Below, in pieces: positions 1 through 11,242 of a DNA stretch of 64,000 nucleotides. The notes beneath the pieces were generated by a model. The model worked only from the letters and a program-made list of their open reading frames with translations, did not search any database and was not told the DNA's origin. How positions within the stretch are numbered: the first letter of the stretch is position 1; the number at the start of each line of letters is the position of its first letter. This stretch comes from Veillonella criceti (lineage in GTDB: Bacteria > Bacillota > Negativicutes > Veillonellales > Veillonellaceae): NCBI RefSeq assembly GCF_900460315.1, contig NZ_UHIO01000001.1:961501-1025500 (forward strand). Direction: 5' to 3'. The translations under genes and the position numbers were made by a program.

Positions 1-137
<137 letters not shown>

Positions 138-184
138 CTATTCATCTATAGTCAAGATAGTTTTATCCATAAATTCTACCTTAT

Positions 185-213
185 AGTATACTTTAAAACA
201 GCTTGTTCAGCAA
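185..213 (-). promoter_or_regulatory. Candidate sigma-70 type promoter for murA
   Basis: On the minus strand TTGCTG (213-208) and TATACT (190-185) are separated by 17 nt. The -10 matches five of six consensus bases; the -35 only three. Transcription would start near 178 and give a leader of about 65 nt before murA. Confidence 0.45.
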
Positions 214-231
214 GTACCCTATAAACGTAAA

Positions 232-261
232 AAGAGGAACCACCTCACGAAGGTTCCTCTT
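232..261 (-). terminator. Terminator after glpX
   Basis: A perfect 10-bp stem (232-241 with 252-261) has a 10-nt loop and is followed on the minus strand by a T-rich stretch. It lies 24 nt beyond the glpX stop codon and separates glpX from murA. Confidence 0.75.
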
Positions 262-284
262 ATAATAGCTTGCTATTTTAATTA

Positions 285-1250
285 TTAACGAGCTTTCATA
301 GATTTTAATTTACGGTCTAAGCGATGGATAGTATCTACGAAACGAACTGTACCTGTTTTATAACGCATAACGACAGACTCCGTACGAGCACCACCAGCAA
401 AGTATTTAATACCTGCTAAAATATTACCTTCAGTGATAGCCGTAGCAGAGAAAATAACATCTTCCCCATGTACTAAATCATCAATCGTTAATACTTTATT
501 CAAATCTGTAATCCCCATAGCATGACAACGACGAACTTCTTCATCATTTTCAGGTAACAAACGAGCTTGCATATCGCCACCAGTACATTTTAAAGCAGCC
601 GCGGCCAATACGCCTTCTGGAGCTCCACCAGTACCGATAACCATATGAATGCCAGACCCTTCAAGGCCACATTCCATAGCTGGATTTACATCACCGTCAG
701 TAATTAAACGAATACGAGCACCCGCTTCACGACATTCACGCATGATAGCTTCATGACGAGGACGATCAAGCATAACAACTGTTAAATCATCAATACCGCG
801 TTCCATTTTTTCAGCAACACGACGCAAGTTTTCAGTAACACTAGCATTTAAATCGATAACACCTTTAGCACGAGGACCTACACACAATTTCTGCATGTAC
901 ATATCTGGTGCATGGAGTAGGCCACCTTTAGGAGCAATCGCTAATACTGCAATCGCACCGTTTTGACCTTTAGCAATTAGATTAGTTCCTTCAATTGGAT
1001 CAACGGCAATATCTACCGCTTCACCACCAGCACCTACTTCTTCACCAATATATAGCATAGGTGCTTCATCGATTTCCCCTTCCCCGATAACAACAGTACC
1101 AGAAATAGGTACCGTATCAAAGGTTTGACGCATAGCATCAACAGCTAATTGATCGGCTCCGTCTTTTTCACCGCGACCTAACAAACGACCACTACGAAGC
1201 GCAGCTGCTTCCGTTACACGTACAAATTCCAAAGCTAATGTTCTATCCAC
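285..1250 (-). CDS. glpX: Class II fructose-1,6-bisphosphatase GlpX
   Basis: Hydrolyses fructose-1,6-bisphosphate to fructose-6-phosphate in gluconeogenesis; cytoplasmic and metal-dependent. The 321-residue length is normal for the GlpX family. The metal and phosphate site motifs are visible as GEGEIDE at residues 56-62 and DPIEGT at 84-89, with the GTGGAPEG segment further on. The start is GTG, supported by AAGGAGGT at 1257-1264. It lies 60 nt after fsa, which acts on fructose-6-phosphate or transaldolase substrates, so the two may be cotranscribed as a sugar-phosphate pair. A lactate-using, non-glycolytic organism would need this gluconeogenic step. Confidence 0.95.
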   Translation of the reverse strand: MDRTLALEFVRVTEAAALRSGRLLGRGEKDGADQLAVDAMRQTFDTVPISGTVVIGEGEIDEAPMLYIGEEVGAGGEAVDIAVDPIEGTNLIAKGQNGAIAVLAIAPKGGLLHAPDMYMQKLCVGPRAKGVIDLNASVTENLRRVAEKMERGIDDLTVVMLDRPRHEAIMRECREAGARIRLITDGDVNPAMECGLEGSGIHMVIGTGGAPEGVLAAAALKCTGGDMQARLLPENDEEVRRCHAMGITDLNKVLTIDDLVHGEDVIFSATAITEGNILAGIKYFAGGARTESVVMRYKTGTVRFVDTIHRLDRKLKSMKAR

Positions 1251-1310
1251 AGTTCGTTACCTCCTTAAAATGCCCTCTTTTTAAATAGGCAGGGCTCTAC
1301 CTGTTCCCAT

Positions 1311-1955
1311 TTATTTGTTGGCTGCTTCCCAATCGGCTAAGAATCTAGCAAGGCCTGCATCCGTTAATGGATGTTTCATAGAGGCAGTTAACACCTTGTA
1401 TGGCACCGTAGCAATATGAGCACCGGCTTTAGCACATTGTGTCATATGCATTGGCGTACGTACACTAGCGGCAATAATTTCAGCTTTAATATCATGAACC
1501 ATAAATACTTCAGCAATATCTTCAATTAAGGTAATGCCATCCATGCTCATATCATCAATACGACCAACAAAAGGACTTACAAATGTTGCACCTGCACGAG
1601 CGGCTAATAAAGCTTGATTTACAGAGAAGATTAAGGTCACATTTGTTTTAATACCTTCTTTGCTAAGCACCGAAACTGCCTTTAACCCTTCTTCAGTCAT
1701 TGGTACTTTAATAACTACATTGCTGCCTAATTTTACAAGCTCATGCGCTTCTTTAATCATTTCAGGCGCTGTAGTAGCAATAACTTCTGCACTGACTGGA
1801 CCTTCTACTAATTCAGCAATTTGTTTAATTACTTCTTTTAAATCACGTTTTTCCTTAACAATTAAGGATGGATTGGTAGTTACCCCTGCAATAAAACCCA
1901 TTTCATAGGCTGCTTTAATTTCATCAAAGTTGGCCGTATCAATAAAGATTTTCAT
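1311..1955 (-). CDS. fsa: Transaldolase / fructose-6-phosphate aldolase family protein (FSA/TalC type)
   Basis: A 214-residue small transaldolase-family TIM barrel that forms a Schiff base with a ketose phosphate. Visible residues are Asp6 (MKIFID), the TTNPS block at 26-30 and the predicted Schiff-base Lys83 in VIKVP. The longer open frame starts nine codons upstream, but the ATG at 1953-1955 is preferred because it carries the AAGGAGC site and opens with the family's MKIFIDTA start. Sequence alone does not separate true transaldolase from fructose-6-phosphate aldolase. It sits between serS and glpX on the same strand. Confidence 0.9.
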   Translation of the reverse strand: MKIFIDTANFDEIKAAYEMGFIAGVTTNPSLIVKEKRDLKEVIKQIAELVEGPVSAEVIATTAPEMIKEAHELVKLGSNVVIKVPMTEEGLKAVSVLSKEGIKTNVTLIFSVNQALLAARAGATFVSPFVGRIDDMSMDGITLIEDIAEVFMVHDIKAEIIAASVRTPMHMTQCAKAGAHIATVPYKVLTASMKHPLTDAGLARFLADWEAANK

Positions 1956-2002
1956 AAGAGCTCCTTTTATTATAATACACACTATACTAATGTTAAATTA
2001 AG

Positions 2003-2033
2003 GCAAACTCATATTCTATAAACTTCAGTTTGC
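2003..2033. repeat. Inverted repeat GCAAACT...AGTTTGC
   Basis: Seven-base arms at 2003-2009 and 2027-2033 flank a 17-nt spacer in the serS-fsa gap. There is no strong T-run, so it may be a weak terminator for serS or a protein-binding site in front of fsa. Confidence 0.35.
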
Positions 2034-2090
2034 ACTTACTTAACAACAGTTACTACTCGATGACGCATTCTATATTAGTCATTCAGTTTC

Positions 2091-3371
2091 TTATTTCACT
2101 GGCTTAATAACTTCTACGCCACCCATATATGGTTGTAACACCTTAGGAATACGTACAGAACCATCAGCTTCTTGGTTATTTTCCAAAATAGCCGCTACCG
2201 TACGCCCTACAGCTAAGCCAGACCCATTTAATGTATGAATAAATTCTGGTTTACCTTTAGCTTCACGGCGGAATTTAATATTACCACGGCGCGCTTGGAA
2301 GTCAGTCATATTCGAGCAAGAGGAAATTTCACGATAACAATCTTGAGCTGGCATCCATACTTCTACGTCATACGTTTTAGCCGAACCAAAACCAATATCC
2401 CCTGTGCAAAGGGTAATCACACGATGTGGTAATTCTAATAAACGAAGTACTTCTTCTGCATTATCAGTCAAAGATTCTAATTCCTGATATGAAGTTTCAG
2501 GAGTAGCAAATTTAACCATTTCTACTTTGTTAAACTGATGTTGGCGAATAAGACCACGAGTATCACGACCAGCCGAGCCTGCTTCCGCACGGAAACAAGC
2601 TGTGAAAGCGGTATAATATTTAGGTAATTCATCCATGTTCAAAATTTCACCACTATGGAAGTTTGTTAATGTAACTTCAGCAGTTGGAATTAAGAAGTAT
2701 TCCGTATTTTCTACTTTGTACATATCTTCAGCAAATTTTGGTAATTGCCCTGTATTAGTCAAAGTTTGACGCGTTACCATATACGGAGTCATCATTTCAG
2801 TATATCCCTGTTTTTCGGTATGAAGGTCTAACATGAAATTAATTAACGCCCGTTCTAAACGAGCACCTAACCCTTTATAGAATGTAAAACGGGCTCCACT
2901 TTCTTTAGCCGCACGTTCCCAATCTAAAATATCAAGGCTTTCACCTAAATCCCAATGAGCTTGAATTGGGAAATCGAATTCACGCGGCTTACCCCAACGG
3001 CGCATTTCAGGATTATCGTTTTCATCAGCCCCAACAGGTACTGATGTATCACACATATTAGGTAACATAAGAGCAATATTCTGAAGGGCTGCTTCAGTCT
3101 CGCGCACTTTATTATCTAATTCAGAAATTTTATCGCCTACCTTTTGCATTTCGGCAATTTTATCATCAGCATTTTCTTTATTGCGCTTCAAAGCACTAAT
3201 TTCAGCGGTAACACTATTGCGTTGTGCTTTTAACTGTTCTACTTCTTGAATTAATTCCTTGCGCAAATCATATAATTTCGCAAAATTCTCCAAATCCCCA
3301 TTGGTATGGCGATTATCCAAGTTTTGTTGTACTGCTTCTAGGTTTTCTCGAACGAAACGTAAATCTAACAT
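2091..3371 (-). CDS. serS: Seryl-tRNA synthetase
   Basis: Class II synthetase that charges tRNA-Ser. The N-terminal third (about residues 1-110) is the helical coiled-coil arm that contacts the long variable arm of tRNA-Ser; the catalytic core follows, with class II motif 2 ([14 protein letters not shown]) and motif 3 near the C-terminus ([10 protein letters not shown]). I start it at the second ATG (3371): AGAGG lies only 2 nt before the first ATG (3377) but 8 nt before the second, and the family typically opens MLD. This gives 426 residues. No T-box was seen in the 150-nt upstream gap. Confidence 0.95.
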   Translation of the reverse strand: MLDLRFVRENLEAVQQNLDNRHTNGDLENFAKLYDLRKELIQEVEQLKAQRNSVTAEISALKRNKENADDKIAEMQKVGDKISELDNKVRETEAALQNIALMLPNMCDTSVPVGADENDNPEMRRWGKPREFDFPIQAHWDLGESLDILDWERAAKESGARFTFYKGLGARLERALINFMLDLHTEKQGYTEMMTPYMVTRQTLTNTGQLPKFAEDMYKVENTEYFLIPTAEVTLTNFHSGEILNMDELPKYYTAFTACFRAEAGSAGRDTRGLIRQHQFNKVEMVKFATPETSYQELESLTDNAEEVLRLLELPHRVITLCTGDIGFGSAKTYDVEVWMPAQDCYREISSCSNMTDFQARRGNIKFRREAKGKPEFIHTLNGSGLAVGRTVAAILENNQEADGSVRIPKVLQPYMGGVEVIKPVK

Positions 3372-3433
3372 ATCCATAACCTCTTACTAAAAAAAGTGTA
3401 CCCCAAGGGCCCATGTATTATTAATTACACTTA

Positions 3434-3439
3434 ATCATA
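3434..3439 (-). promoter_or_regulatory. Candidate extended -10 element for serS
   Basis: TG-G-TATGAT on the minus strand forms an extended -10 element about 65 nt before serS, just after the lysS terminator. No good -35 is present at the right distance. Confidence 0.35.
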
Positions 3440-3486
3440 CCACATTTAGTTAATTTTTGCCATGCAAAAGGGCTGTTTTGCATGAT

Positions 3487-3521
3487 AAAAAGGCTAGTAA
3501 TGACAAATCCATTACTAGCCT
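3487..3521 (-). terminator. Terminator after lysS
   Basis: A 12-bp perfect stem (3491-3502 with 3510-3521) is followed by TTTT on the minus strand, 9 nt past the lysS stop. Confidence 0.85.
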
Positions 3522-3529
3522 CTTAGTAT

Positions 3530-5071
3530 TTATTTATCAGTTGTTTCGCTATCTTCAGTATCAGATGGTTTTGCATCCAACTCAGGTTTCATAAGTGGGA
3601 ACAACAATACATCACGAATCGAAGCGGAATCAGTCAAGAACATAACTAAACGGTCAATACCAATACCAAGACCAGCTGTTGGTGGTAAACCGTATTCCAA
3701 AGCGGCTACAAAGTCTTCATCCATACGATGTGCTTCATCATCACCAGCAGCACGTTCCTGTAATTGTTTTTCAAAACGTTGGCGTTGGTCGATTGGGTCA
3801 TTTAACTCGGAATACCCATTAGCTAATTCACGGCCATAAATAAACGCTTCAAAACGTTCAGTAGTCAATGGCTTTTCGCGATTTTGTTTAGCAAGTGGGG
3901 AAATTTCCATTGGATGACCATATACGATTGTTGGTTCAATTAAGTTTTCTTCTACATAATCTTCGAAGCAAAGGTTAATAATTTTACCAATACCGTCACG
4001 ATCTGTATATTCTACATTTAAACGATCCGCAATAGCACGCGCTTCTTCAATCGTTTCAATAGCATCAAAATCTTCACCAGTATATTTTTTAATCCCTTCT
4101 TGCATCGTCATTCGGTTCCAAGGTGGAGTTAAATCAATTTCAGTGCCTTGATAGTTAATTTTAGTAGTCCCCAGTACTTCTTGGGCACAGTATGCCACGA
4201 TGTTTTCAGTCAATTCAATCGCATCTTCAAAATTGCCATAGGCCTGATAAGATTCCATCATGGTAAATTCAGGATTATGACGATTATCAATCCCTTCATT
4301 ACGGAAAGAACGGTTAATTTCAAATACTCGTTCTAAACCACCAACGATGAGACGTTTTAAATGTAATTCTGGTGAAATACGCATGTAAATGTCAATATCT
4401 AATGCATTGTGATGGGTAATAAATGGACGGGCCGCTGCACCACCAGGAATCGCATGAAGCATTGGCGTTTCCACTTCCATAAAGTTATGTGCATTCATAT
4501 ATTGACGCATTTTAGCTACGATTTGCGTACGTTTTACAAAGGTATCACGCACTTCTGGATTTACAATTAAGTCTACATAACGTTGACGATAACGAAGTTC
4601 AGTATCTTTTAAGCCATGCCATTTTTCAGGTAATGGACGTAAAGACTTGGAAAGCAACGTCAATTTGTCAACTTTGATGGTAATTTCGCCCATATGAGTG
4701 CGGAACACATGACCTTCTATCCCTACAATATCACCCATATCAAGCATTTTAACATGCTTATAAGCCTCTTCACCAAGCATATCTTTACGCAAATAAATTT
4801 GAATATCGCCCGATAAGTCACGGATATTGGCAAAAGCGGTTTTACCATGGGATCGGATAGTCATAACGCGACCGGCTACGGTCACAGGTTGATCTTCAAA
4901 ATCACGGAAGTTATCTTTTATTGTTGCCGCATGCTGCTGTACTACAAAACGCTGGCCAAAAGGATACACTCCGTCTGCCTCGTATTGTGCAAGCTTTTCG
5001 CGACGAATTAACATTTGGTCATTTAATTCTTGCTGTTGTTCTTGTACTGTAGTCGCTTTTTCTTCGCTCAC
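3530..5071 (-). CDS. lysS: Lysyl-tRNA synthetase, class II
   Basis: Charges tRNA-Lys in the cytoplasm. The order is an N-terminal OB-fold anticodon-binding domain (about residues 55-160) and a class II catalytic core with motif 2 ([15 protein letters not shown]) and motif 3 ([11 protein letters not shown]). At 513 residues it has a normal length plus a short acidic C-terminal tail. The start is GTG at 5071, 8 nt after GGAGG; the ATG between them is followed at once by a stop codon. The greA-lysS pairing is found in many bacteria. A tRNA-Lys gene lies at 63079 in the same window. Confidence 0.96.
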   Translation of the reverse strand: MSEEKATTVQEQQQELNDQMLIRREKLAQYEADGVYPFGQRFVVQQHAATIKDNFRDFEDQPVTVAGRVMTIRSHGKTAFANIRDLSGDIQIYLRKDMLGEEAYKHVKMLDMGDIVGIEGHVFRTHMGEITIKVDKLTLLSKSLRPLPEKWHGLKDTELRYRQRYVDLIVNPEVRDTFVKRTQIVAKMRQYMNAHNFMEVETPMLHAIPGGAAARPFITHHNALDIDIYMRISPELHLKRLIVGGLERVFEINRSFRNEGIDNRHNPEFTMMESYQAYGNFEDAIELTENIVAYCAQEVLGTTKINYQGTEIDLTPPWNRMTMQEGIKKYTGEDFDAIETIEEARAIADRLNVEYTDRDGIGKIINLCFEDYVEENLIEPTIVYGHPMEISPLAKQNREKPLTTERFEAFIYGRELANGYSELNDPIDQRQRFEKQLQERAAGDDEAHRMDEDFVAALEYGLPPTAGLGIGIDRLVMFLTDSASIRDVLLFPLMKPELDAKPSDTEDSETTDK

Positions 5072-5095
5072 TTACATGGCCTCCTAACTTCAACT

Positions 5096-5123
5096 ATTAT
5101 ACCTTCACTAACGCCGCCATCAA
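5096..5123 (-). promoter_or_regulatory. Candidate promoter for lysS
   Basis: TTGATG (5123-5118) and a perfect TATAAT (5101-5096) are 16 nt apart on the minus strand, giving a short leader of about 18 nt before the lysS GTG. Confidence 0.5.
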
Positions 5124-5218
5124 CACGGCCACTCGGTATAATTACTGACAATACGATAATGCACGTATTCACTCTATCATTATAACGAATACTTACCATT
5201 ACCGCTATATACGAATCA

Positions 5219-5692
5219 TTAGCTAATTGCTAAAATTTTAAAAGTAGCTACCCCATCAGGCGTATTTACTTCCACAGTAGCCCCTTTTTTCTTACCAAGA
5301 ATAGCGCTACCTACAGGGGATTCATTAGAAATACGATTGTTAAATGGATCAGCTTCGGAAGAACCAACAATTACATACTCTAATTCTTCATTATATTCTT
5401 CATCTAATAATTTAACTTTACTACCAACGGATACCACATTTTTACGCGTACTTTCGTCGATAATCTTAGCCGTGTTAATTTTATTTTCTAATTCAATAAT
5501 ATGACCTTCAATGAACGCTTGTTCATTCTTAGCATCATCATATTCTGAGTTTTCACTAATATCGCCATATTCAATAGCAGTTTTAATACGTTGCGCTACT
5601 TCAATACGACGAACCGATTTAAAATGAGCTAATTCTTCTTCAAGTTTTTTAAGACCTTCTGCGGTTAACAGCGTTTCTTTTACTTCTGCCAT
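5219..5692 (-). CDS. greA: Transcription elongation factor GreA
   Basis: Binds the RNA polymerase secondary channel and stimulates cleavage of backtracked transcripts. The 157 residues comprise an N-terminal antiparallel coiled coil (to about residue 80, with the [12 protein letters not shown] tip region carrying acidic residues) and a C-terminal FKBP-like domain ending in the [12 protein letters not shown] strand. The ATG at 5692 has an AGGAG site. It lies upstream of lysS with a 147-nt gap that holds a separate lysS promoter candidate. Confidence 0.96.
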   Translation of the reverse strand: MAEVKETLLTAEGLKKLEEELAHFKSVRRIEVAQRIKTAIEYGDISENSEYDDAKNEQAFIEGHIIELENKINTAKIIDESTRKNVVSVGSKVKLLDEEYNEELEYVIVGSSEADPFNNRISNESPVGSAILGKKKGATVEVNTPDGVATFKILAIS

Positions 5693-5740
5693 AATAGAAC
5701 TCCTCTTTCTATATTTCCATTAGCTATAAAAAGCTATAAA

Positions 5741-5768
5741 GAAAAAGTGTCAATATACTGACACCTTT
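5741..5768 (-). terminator. Terminator after dusB
   Basis: On the minus strand a 10-bp stem (arms 5768-5759 and 5752-5743, one G-U pair) is followed by a T-rich stretch. It lies 52 nt past the dusB stop and before greA. Confidence 0.7.
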
Positions 5769-5819
5769 ACTTTATCATCACATATATTTACGCAATTTAC
5801 TCGTAACATTATATCAATA

Positions 5820-6818
5820 TTACATTGCTGTTGTCAATTCAGCTTCATACCTGTCCAATACGGCAAGGAAGGATTCCTTCGTATGTAAGGTATTAATCTG
5901 GTTGCGCCACTTAGCCGCTTCTGGTAACCCTTTAATGTACCAACCAGCATGGGTCCGAATTTCTCGCACCCCTAAGCCAACTCCTTTGTAATGGCACAAC
6001 AATTCAAAATGACGTCGTAACATCTGAAGTCGTTCTAGCGCTGATGGTTTAGATAAAACTGTACCCGTTCTTAAATACTGATTCACTTCATTAAATATCC
6101 AAGGATTACCTTGAGCACCTCGACCAATTAATACAGCATCGCAGCCCGTTTCCGTAAGCATGGCCTTAGCCGACCTAGCATCAATCACATCACCATTACC
6201 GAGCACAGGAATTGTTAAAGCCTCTTTTACCGCTTTAATATATGACCAATCAGCCTGCCCCATATACATTTGCTCCCGTGTTCGCCCATGTACGGCGACT
6301 GCCGCTACGCCTACAGACTCTATGCGTTTCGCAAAGTCTAACACATTTTTAGACTCTTCGTCCCAACCTAGTCGCATTTTTACCGTAACCGGTACCTTTA
6401 CAGCCTTAACGGCTGCCTCAGCAACCCGTGCTGCTAAATCCGGTGTTTTCATAAGCGCTGAACCATCACCAGACGACACAACTTTCTTAACGGGACACCC
6501 CATATTAATATCTACAATATCAGCACCAGCTCGTTCTACCACCTTGGCAGCTAAGGCAATAGCTTCTGGATCAGAGCCAAAAATCTGCATAGACACGGGA
6601 TGCTCTACCTCTTCCATGTAAAGCAACTCTTTGGTATGTTCATTCTCATACTTAATGCCCATGGCACTCACCATTTCAGTACAAACAAGAGCTGCCCCTT
6701 GTTCTTTGGCCAATAAGCGATACGCAATATCGCTAACACCAGCCATAGGCGCTAGTACCGCCTTACCAGAAATGGCTACCTTACCAATATACCAAGTGTC
6801 ATTATTTATTTCTTTCAT
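5820..6818 (-). CDS. dusB: tRNA-dihydrouridine synthase (DusB type)
   Basis: FMN-dependent reduction of uridine to dihydrouridine in tRNA. The 332-residue TIM barrel shows [13 protein letters not shown] near the N-terminus, [12 protein letters not shown] with the catalytic Cys, the [10 protein letters not shown] block, and GNGDV and GRGAQGNPW phosphate-binding loops. Its start overlaps the end of coaX by 17 nt in another frame, so it is probably translated from a coaX-containing mRNA. A dusB next to lysS and coaX is the ancestral Firmicutes arrangement. Confidence 0.94.
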   Translation of the reverse strand: MKEINNDTWYIGKVAISGKAVLAPMAGVSDIAYRLLAKEQGAALVCTEMVSAMGIKYENEHTKELLYMEEVEHPVSMQIFGSDPEAIALAAKVVERAGADIVDINMGCPVKKVVSSGDGSALMKTPDLAARVAEAAVKAVKVPVTVKMRLGWDEESKNVLDFAKRIESVGVAAVAVHGRTREQMYMGQADWSYIKAVKEALTIPVLGNGDVIDARSAKAMLTETGCDAVLIGRGAQGNPWIFNEVNQYLRTGTVLSKPSALERLQMLRRHFELLCHYKGVGLGVREIRTHAGWYIKGLPEAAKWRNQINTLHTKESFLAVLDRYEAELTTAM

Positions 6819-7569
6819 ACAACAATCGTAATCCTTCTAGTGTTAACATAGGTTCAATGTGATCAATTACATCGGTTTCTGCATTAATCAAATGCGCTAG
6901 GCCACCAGTAGCAATGACTTTAACATTTGGTGGCATTTCTTTTTTCATACGACCTACGATGCCTTCCACTTGACCCACATAACCAAAAAGAACTCCAGAT
7001 TGCATAGAAGTCACCGTATTACGACAAATTACTTGTCCTGGATTACGGACTTCAATACGAGGCAACTTAGCAGCCCGCTGGAAAAGCGCTTCGGCCGAAA
7101 TCTGCACACCTGGTGCGATTGCCCCACCAATGTAATCACCATTTTCTAAAATAGCACAATATGTAGTAGCGGTACCAAAATCAATCACAATGAGTGGTCC
7201 GCCGTATTTTTCATAGGCCGCTACAGCATTGACAATACGATCGGCCCCTACTTCACGTGGATTATCATATTTAATCGCCATCCCCGTTTTAGTCCCAGGG
7301 CCTACAATAATTGGTTTTACATTAAAATAACGCAAGCACACCCGTTCTAAGGTTGGCATCAACGGTGGTACTACAGAGGAAATAATAATGGCTTCAATAT
7401 CGTTCACATTAACCTGACGGTCATGGAAAAATAAATTCATTATAATTACACCATACTCATCAGTGGTGCGCACTCGGTCTGTTGAAATACGCCAATGACC
7501 GACCAATTCTTTTTTGTCATACACACCCAGAACAATATTTGTATTTCCTACATCAATCACCAATAACAT
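6802..7569 (-). CDS. coaX: Type III pantothenate kinase
   Basis: Phosphorylates pantothenate, the first step of coenzyme A synthesis. The 255 residues show the ASKHA-fold nucleotide motifs [12 protein letters not shown] at residues 6-17 and [11 protein letters not shown], plus a GADRIVN block. CoaX enzymes are not feedback-inhibited by CoA and need a monovalent cation (family knowledge). AGGAGG lies 10 nt before the ATG. Only 6 nt separate it from birA, and it overlaps dusB, forming a birA-coaX-dusB unit. Confidence 0.95.
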   Translation of the reverse strand: MLLVIDVGNTNIVLGVYDKKELVGHWRISTDRVRTTDEYGVIIMNLFFHDRQVNVNDIEAIIISSVVPPLMPTLERVCLRYFNVKPIIVGPGTKTGMAIKYDNPREVGADRIVNAVAAYEKYGGPLIVIDFGTATTYCAILENGDYIGGAIAPGVQISAEALFQRAAKLPRIEVRNPGQVICRNTVTSMQSGVLFGYVGQVEGIVGRMKKEMPPNVKVIATGGLAHLINAETDVIDHIEPMLTLEGLRLLYERNK

Positions 7570-7575
7570 GTTAAA

Positions 7576-8562
7576 TTAGCCTCCTACTTTATGTGCTGGT
7601 CGTATGGATACGTCACCGGCCACCACTCGTTCTACGGAGCCATCAGCACGTTCTATCATAAGATTGCCATCTTGATCAAGGTCGATGGCTTTACCTTCAT
7701 ACGTATTACCAGGTGCCCGCACTTCAACGTCTTTACCTAAAGTAATACTCAATTCTTTCCATTCAGCCAAGGTACTATTAAAGCCCTCAGCCAACACTTT
7801 ATTATACTGCATTTCCAATTCTTCTAAAATGGTATTTAAGGCTTCACGGCGATCTACCGTAACCCCTTCCATGGCAAAGGAAGTGGCAATATCTTTTAAG
7901 AAATCAGGAATTTCTTCTAACGTACTGCTCGTATTAATCCCAATTCCCATAACAATATAGGAAATTTCTTCCATAGAGCCATTCATTTCAGTTAAAATGC
8001 CCACTAATTTACGGCCATTCACTAAAATATCATTAGGCCACTTAATGCCTGCCGTCTGTAAACCTAAACGACGGAATGCTTTAATCAACGCTACCGCGGC
8101 CATAAGAGTGCATTTAGGGGCTTCAATAGGCGGAAATTTAGGCCGTAAAATAAGACTAAACCATAGCCCTTTCCCATATGGCGAATACCATCCACGATCT
8201 AAACGGCCACGACCGGCCACCTGTTCTTCAGCTACAATAACAGTCCCCTCAGGTGCTCCTTCATTAGCCATCTCACGACCAATACGATTAGTAGATTCTA
8301 CGCTTTCCAAATATTTGTAATGACGACCAAACGATTTCGTGGTCAAAACAGATTCCATTTCAAGCCAACTCATTATATCAGGTTCATCCATTAAACGATA
8401 CCCTTTTTTAGTAAAAGATTCTATAACATAGCCTTTTTTGCGCAATGCCTCTATATGTTTCCAAATGGCCGTACGTGACACATCACAATGCTCCGACATA
8501 CGTTGACCTGATACAAAGCTACCTTTATTCTCACGTAATAATTCTAAAATTGCATCTCTCAT
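7576..8562 (-). CDS. birA: Biotin--protein ligase / biotin repressor BirA
   Basis: Activates biotin with ATP and attaches it to biotin carboxyl carrier proteins. The 328-residue protein is the bifunctional form: an N-terminal winged HTH (about residues 10-60, SRTAIWKHIEALRKKGY) followed by the ligase core with GRGRLDRGW and KWPNDI, and a C-terminal SH3-like domain. It may therefore also repress biotin genes, which are not in this window. Start ATG with AAGGAGG. The ftsH terminator ends just before its RBS, so its promoter must lie very close or it depends on read-through. Confidence 0.95.
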   Translation of the reverse strand: MRDAILELLRENKGSFVSGQRMSEHCDVSRTAIWKHIEALRKKGYVIESFTKKGYRLMDEPDIMSWLEMESVLTTKSFGRHYKYLESVESTNRIGREMANEGAPEGTVIVAEEQVAGRGRLDRGWYSPYGKGLWFSLILRPKFPPIEAPKCTLMAAVALIKAFRRLGLQTAGIKWPNDILVNGRKLVGILTEMNGSMEEISYIVMGIGINTSSTLEEIPDFLKDIATSFAMEGVTVDRREALNTILEELEMQYNKVLAEGFNSTLAEWKELSITLGKDVEVRAPGNTYEGKAIDLDQDGNLMIERADGSVERVVAGDVSIRPAHKVGG

Positions 8563-8582
8563 AGCGCGATGCCTCCTTCATG

Positions 8583-8607
8583 AAAAAGGGCCGCCTACCG
8601 GCGGCCC
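8583..8607 (-). terminator. Terminator after ftsH
   Basis: GC-rich 8-bp stem (8588-8595 with 8600-8607), 4-nt loop, then TTTTT on the minus strand. The T-run runs straight into the birA RBS region. A second small hairpin sits at about 8613-8630. Confidence 0.88.
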
Positions 8608-8651
8608 TATGCCAATCGGTGTATACCGATTATTATTCGCTTGTGCTAAGA

Positions 8652-10574
8652 TTAGTTATCTTTCGTCGTAGATTCTTCAGCTTTTACTGTAGAGTCTGCA
8701 CCAATGGCATCTGGCACAATAATACCAGCTGCTTCTAATGCACTTTTGGCTTCATTCACTTCAACCTTGTTAGGATCTGTGATAGTACCGTATTTATACA
8801 AGTTTTCAATTTGTGTATGGTCAATCGTTTCTTCTTCTAACAATACATTGGCCATATTATGTAAAAACTCAATATTATCGGATAACAATTGCATTACGTC
8901 ATTGTATGCTTCAGATACTAACTTATGCATTTCCGCATCAATTTTCTCAGCAACCGCTTCACCATAGTTACGTTCATGGCCAAGGCTACGACCCAAGAAC
9001 ACTTGTTCCTGATGCTCACCAAATACAAGTGGCCCCAATTCTTCACTCATGCCAAGACGTGTAATCATATGACGAACAATGTTAGTTACCTGCTGTAAAT
9101 CGCCAGAAGCACCGCTACTGATTTCTTTCAATACTAGCGCTTCCGCACAACGACCACCTAAGGCCACGCGGATACGGGCTAACATTTGCGATTTAGTCAT
9201 ATAGTTTTGTTCTTCCACTGGCAACATCATAGTGTAACCACCAGCACGACCGCGTGGAATAATCGTAACTTTATGAACTGGGTCAGCTTCTGGTAATAAA
9301 TGAGCCACGATTGCATGACCAGATTCATGATACGCTGTCAAACGACGTTCTTTATCACTCACTACATGACTACGACGTTCAGGACCATAACTTACCTTTT
9401 CACTCGCTTCTTCTAAATCGGCCATAGCTACCTTTTTACGATTTTGACGCGCTGCTAATAAAGCGGCTTCATTCAATAAGTTACTTAAGTCAGCCCCTGT
9501 AAAGCCAGGTGTCTTCTTAGCAATCGTTTGTAAATTAACATCATCTTCTAATGGTTTATTACGAGCGTGAACCTTTAAGATAGCTTCACGACCACGAAGG
9601 TCTGGCTTATCAACCGTTACTTGACGGTCAAAACGACCTGGACGCAATAAAGCAGGGTCCAAAATATCAGGGCGGTTAGTCGCTGCAATGGTAATAATAC
9701 CTTCATTAGCACCAAAACCATCCATTTCAACGAGCAATTGGTTCAAAGTCTGTTCACGTTCATCGTGACCACCACCAAGACCTGCACCACGTTGACGACC
9801 TACTGCATCAATTTCGTCGATAAAAATAATACAAGGTGCATTTTTCTTAGCTTGACTAAAGAGGTCACGCACACGAGAAGCACCTACACCGACAAACATT
9901 TCCACAAAGTCGGAACCACTAATACTAAAGAACGGAACACCAGCTTCGCCTGCTACTGCACGGGCAAGCAAGGTTTTACCGGTCCCTGGAGGGCCAAATA
10001 ACAATACCCCTTTAGGAATCTTCGCACCGATAGCATTAAATTTGCCTGGATTGCGTAAAAATTCTACAACTTCTTCAAGTTCTTGCTTAGCTTCATCAGC
10101 ACCTGCCACATCCTTGAATGTAACATTGACTTTGCCTTCACCCTGCATTTTAGCACGGCTTTTACCAAAGTTCATTACGCGGCCACCACTACCTTGGGTT
10201 TGCTGCATAATAAAGAACCAAACGCCAATTAATAAGAAAATTGGCAACACGGAGCTAAGAAGCCCCATCCACCAAGAAGGTTGTTCTGGTGGTTTTGCTG
10301 TAATTTCAACTTCATTTTGAGTCAGTTGATTCATCAAAGTAGGATCTGTTGGTGCATACGTACTAAATTCCGTACCATTCTTTAAAGTACCAACAATGGA
10401 ATGATTATCTGTAATCGTAATCTTTTCTACTTTCTTCTGAGCCACTTGTTGTAAGAAGCTCGTATAGCTAATCTCTGACTTTGCCGTATTTGTACTGGAG
10501 AACGAATTAATTACCGTGGCGGCTGCTACAATAATTAAAATGTAAAGCAGTGCATTTTTCATAAAACGACCCAA
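8652..10574 (-). CDS. ftsH: ATP-dependent zinc metalloprotease FtsH
   Basis: Membrane-anchored AAA+ protease that removes misfolded membrane proteins and selected regulators. Order: TM segment at residues 8-24, extracytoplasmic loop, second TM at about 104-123, Walker A GPPGTGKT at 194-201, Walker B FIDEID near 251, the second region of homology ([17 protein letters not shown]) near 298-314, and the zinc site HESGH at 416-420. The start is TTG (10574), 7 nt after AAGGGG; the ATG four codons later would be 19 nt away. 640 residues is normal. It follows hpt, as in Bacillus. Confidence 0.97.
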   Translation of the reverse strand: MGRFMKNALLYILIIVAAATVINSFSSTNTAKSEISYTSFLQQVAQKKVEKITITDNHSIVGTLKNGTEFSTYAPTDPTLMNQLTQNEVEITAKPPEQPSWWMGLLSSVLPIFLLIGVWFFIMQQTQGSGGRVMNFGKSRAKMQGEGKVNVTFKDVAGADEAKQELEEVVEFLRNPGKFNAIGAKIPKGVLLFGPPGTGKTLLARAVAGEAGVPFFSISGSDFVEMFVGVGASRVRDLFSQAKKNAPCIIFIDEIDAVGRQRGAGLGGGHDEREQTLNQLLVEMDGFGANEGIITIAATNRPDILDPALLRPGRFDRQVTVDKPDLRGREAILKVHARNKPLEDDVNLQTIAKKTPGFTGADLSNLLNEAALLAARQNRKKVAMADLEEASEKVSYGPERRSHVVSDKERRLTAYHESGHAIVAHLLPEADPVHKVTIIPRGRAGGYTMMLPVEEQNYMTKSQMLARIRVALGGRCAEALVLKEISSGASGDLQQVTNIVRHMITRLGMSEELGPLVFGEHQEQVFLGRSLGHERNYGEAVAEKIDAEMHKLVSEAYNDVMQLLSDNIEFLHNMANVLLEEETIDHTQIENLYKYGTITDPNKVEVNEAKSALEAAGIIVPDAIGADSTVKAEESTTKDN

Positions 10575-10699
10575 TCTATTACCCCTTTCAAAACATTCTC
10601 AACATGGTATCAGCCATTTCTATATCGAAAAATATACTCTGACCAACATATTATCATATTTTCATCGTACATACAATGCATTTCATTGTATACATTAGA

Positions 10700-11242
10700 T
10701 TACTTAGATTGATATACCTCTTCTTTCAATATACCAATATACGGTAAATTACGATATTGCTCCGCATAGTCGAGTCCATAACCTACCACAAAATAATCCG
10801 GAACTACAAAGCCTTGATAGTCCACATGAACTTCTACCGTACGACGATCTGGTTTATTAAGCAAAGCCACTAATCGAACACTTTTAGCATTGCGAGATTT
10901 TAGATTTTCTAACAAGTAATGGAGCGTATTGCCAGTATCTACAATATCCTCAACTACAATAACATGCTTCCCTTCTACTGGTTTATCTAAATCTTTCATA
11001 ATCCGCACAACACCGCTACTTTGTGTACTATTACCATAGCTAGAACAGGAAATAAAATCTAAGGTTACATCACCTTCAATAGAACGTGCTAAATCAGCAA
11101 AGAACATAACCGCTCCTTTAAGCACGCACACAAGGACAACCTCTTCGCCTTTATAATCAGCAGAAATCTGTTTACCTAATTCAGCAACTCGTTCCTGTAA
11201 CGCTTCTTGAGTAATTAATACTTCCTTGATGGAATCTAACAT
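10700..11242 (-). CDS. hpt: Hypoxanthine phosphoribosyltransferase
   Basis: Salvages hypoxanthine (and usually guanine) with PRPP to give IMP or GMP. The 180 residues contain the PRPP motif VVEDIVDTGNTL at 96-107 and the LDFISCSSYG region. The ATG follows the tilS stop codon directly (no gap), and its AAGGAGG site lies inside the last tilS codons, suggesting translational coupling. The tilS-hpt-ftsH order is conserved across Firmicutes. Confidence 0.95.
   Translation of the reverse strand: MLDSIKEVLITQEALQERVAELGKQISADYKGEEVVLVCVLKGAVMFFADLARSIEGDVTLDFISCSSYGNSTQSSGVVRIMKDLDKPVEGKHVIVVEDIVDTGNTLHYLLENLKSRNAKSVRLVALLNKPDRRTVEVHVDYQGFVVPDYFVVGYGLDYAEQYRNLPYIGILKEEVYQSK

Noticed and set aside
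2034-3530. T-box leader for serS or lysS
   Set aside because: The gaps upstream are only about 150 nt and contain no GGGTGGNACCGCG-like antiterminator motif; glnS and thrC upstream regions were checked with the same result.
10671-10694. Hairpin ATACAATG-AAATG-CATTGTAT after hpt as a terminator
   Set aside because: The stem is AT-rich and no T-run follows on the minus strand, so hpt probably reads through toward ftsH.
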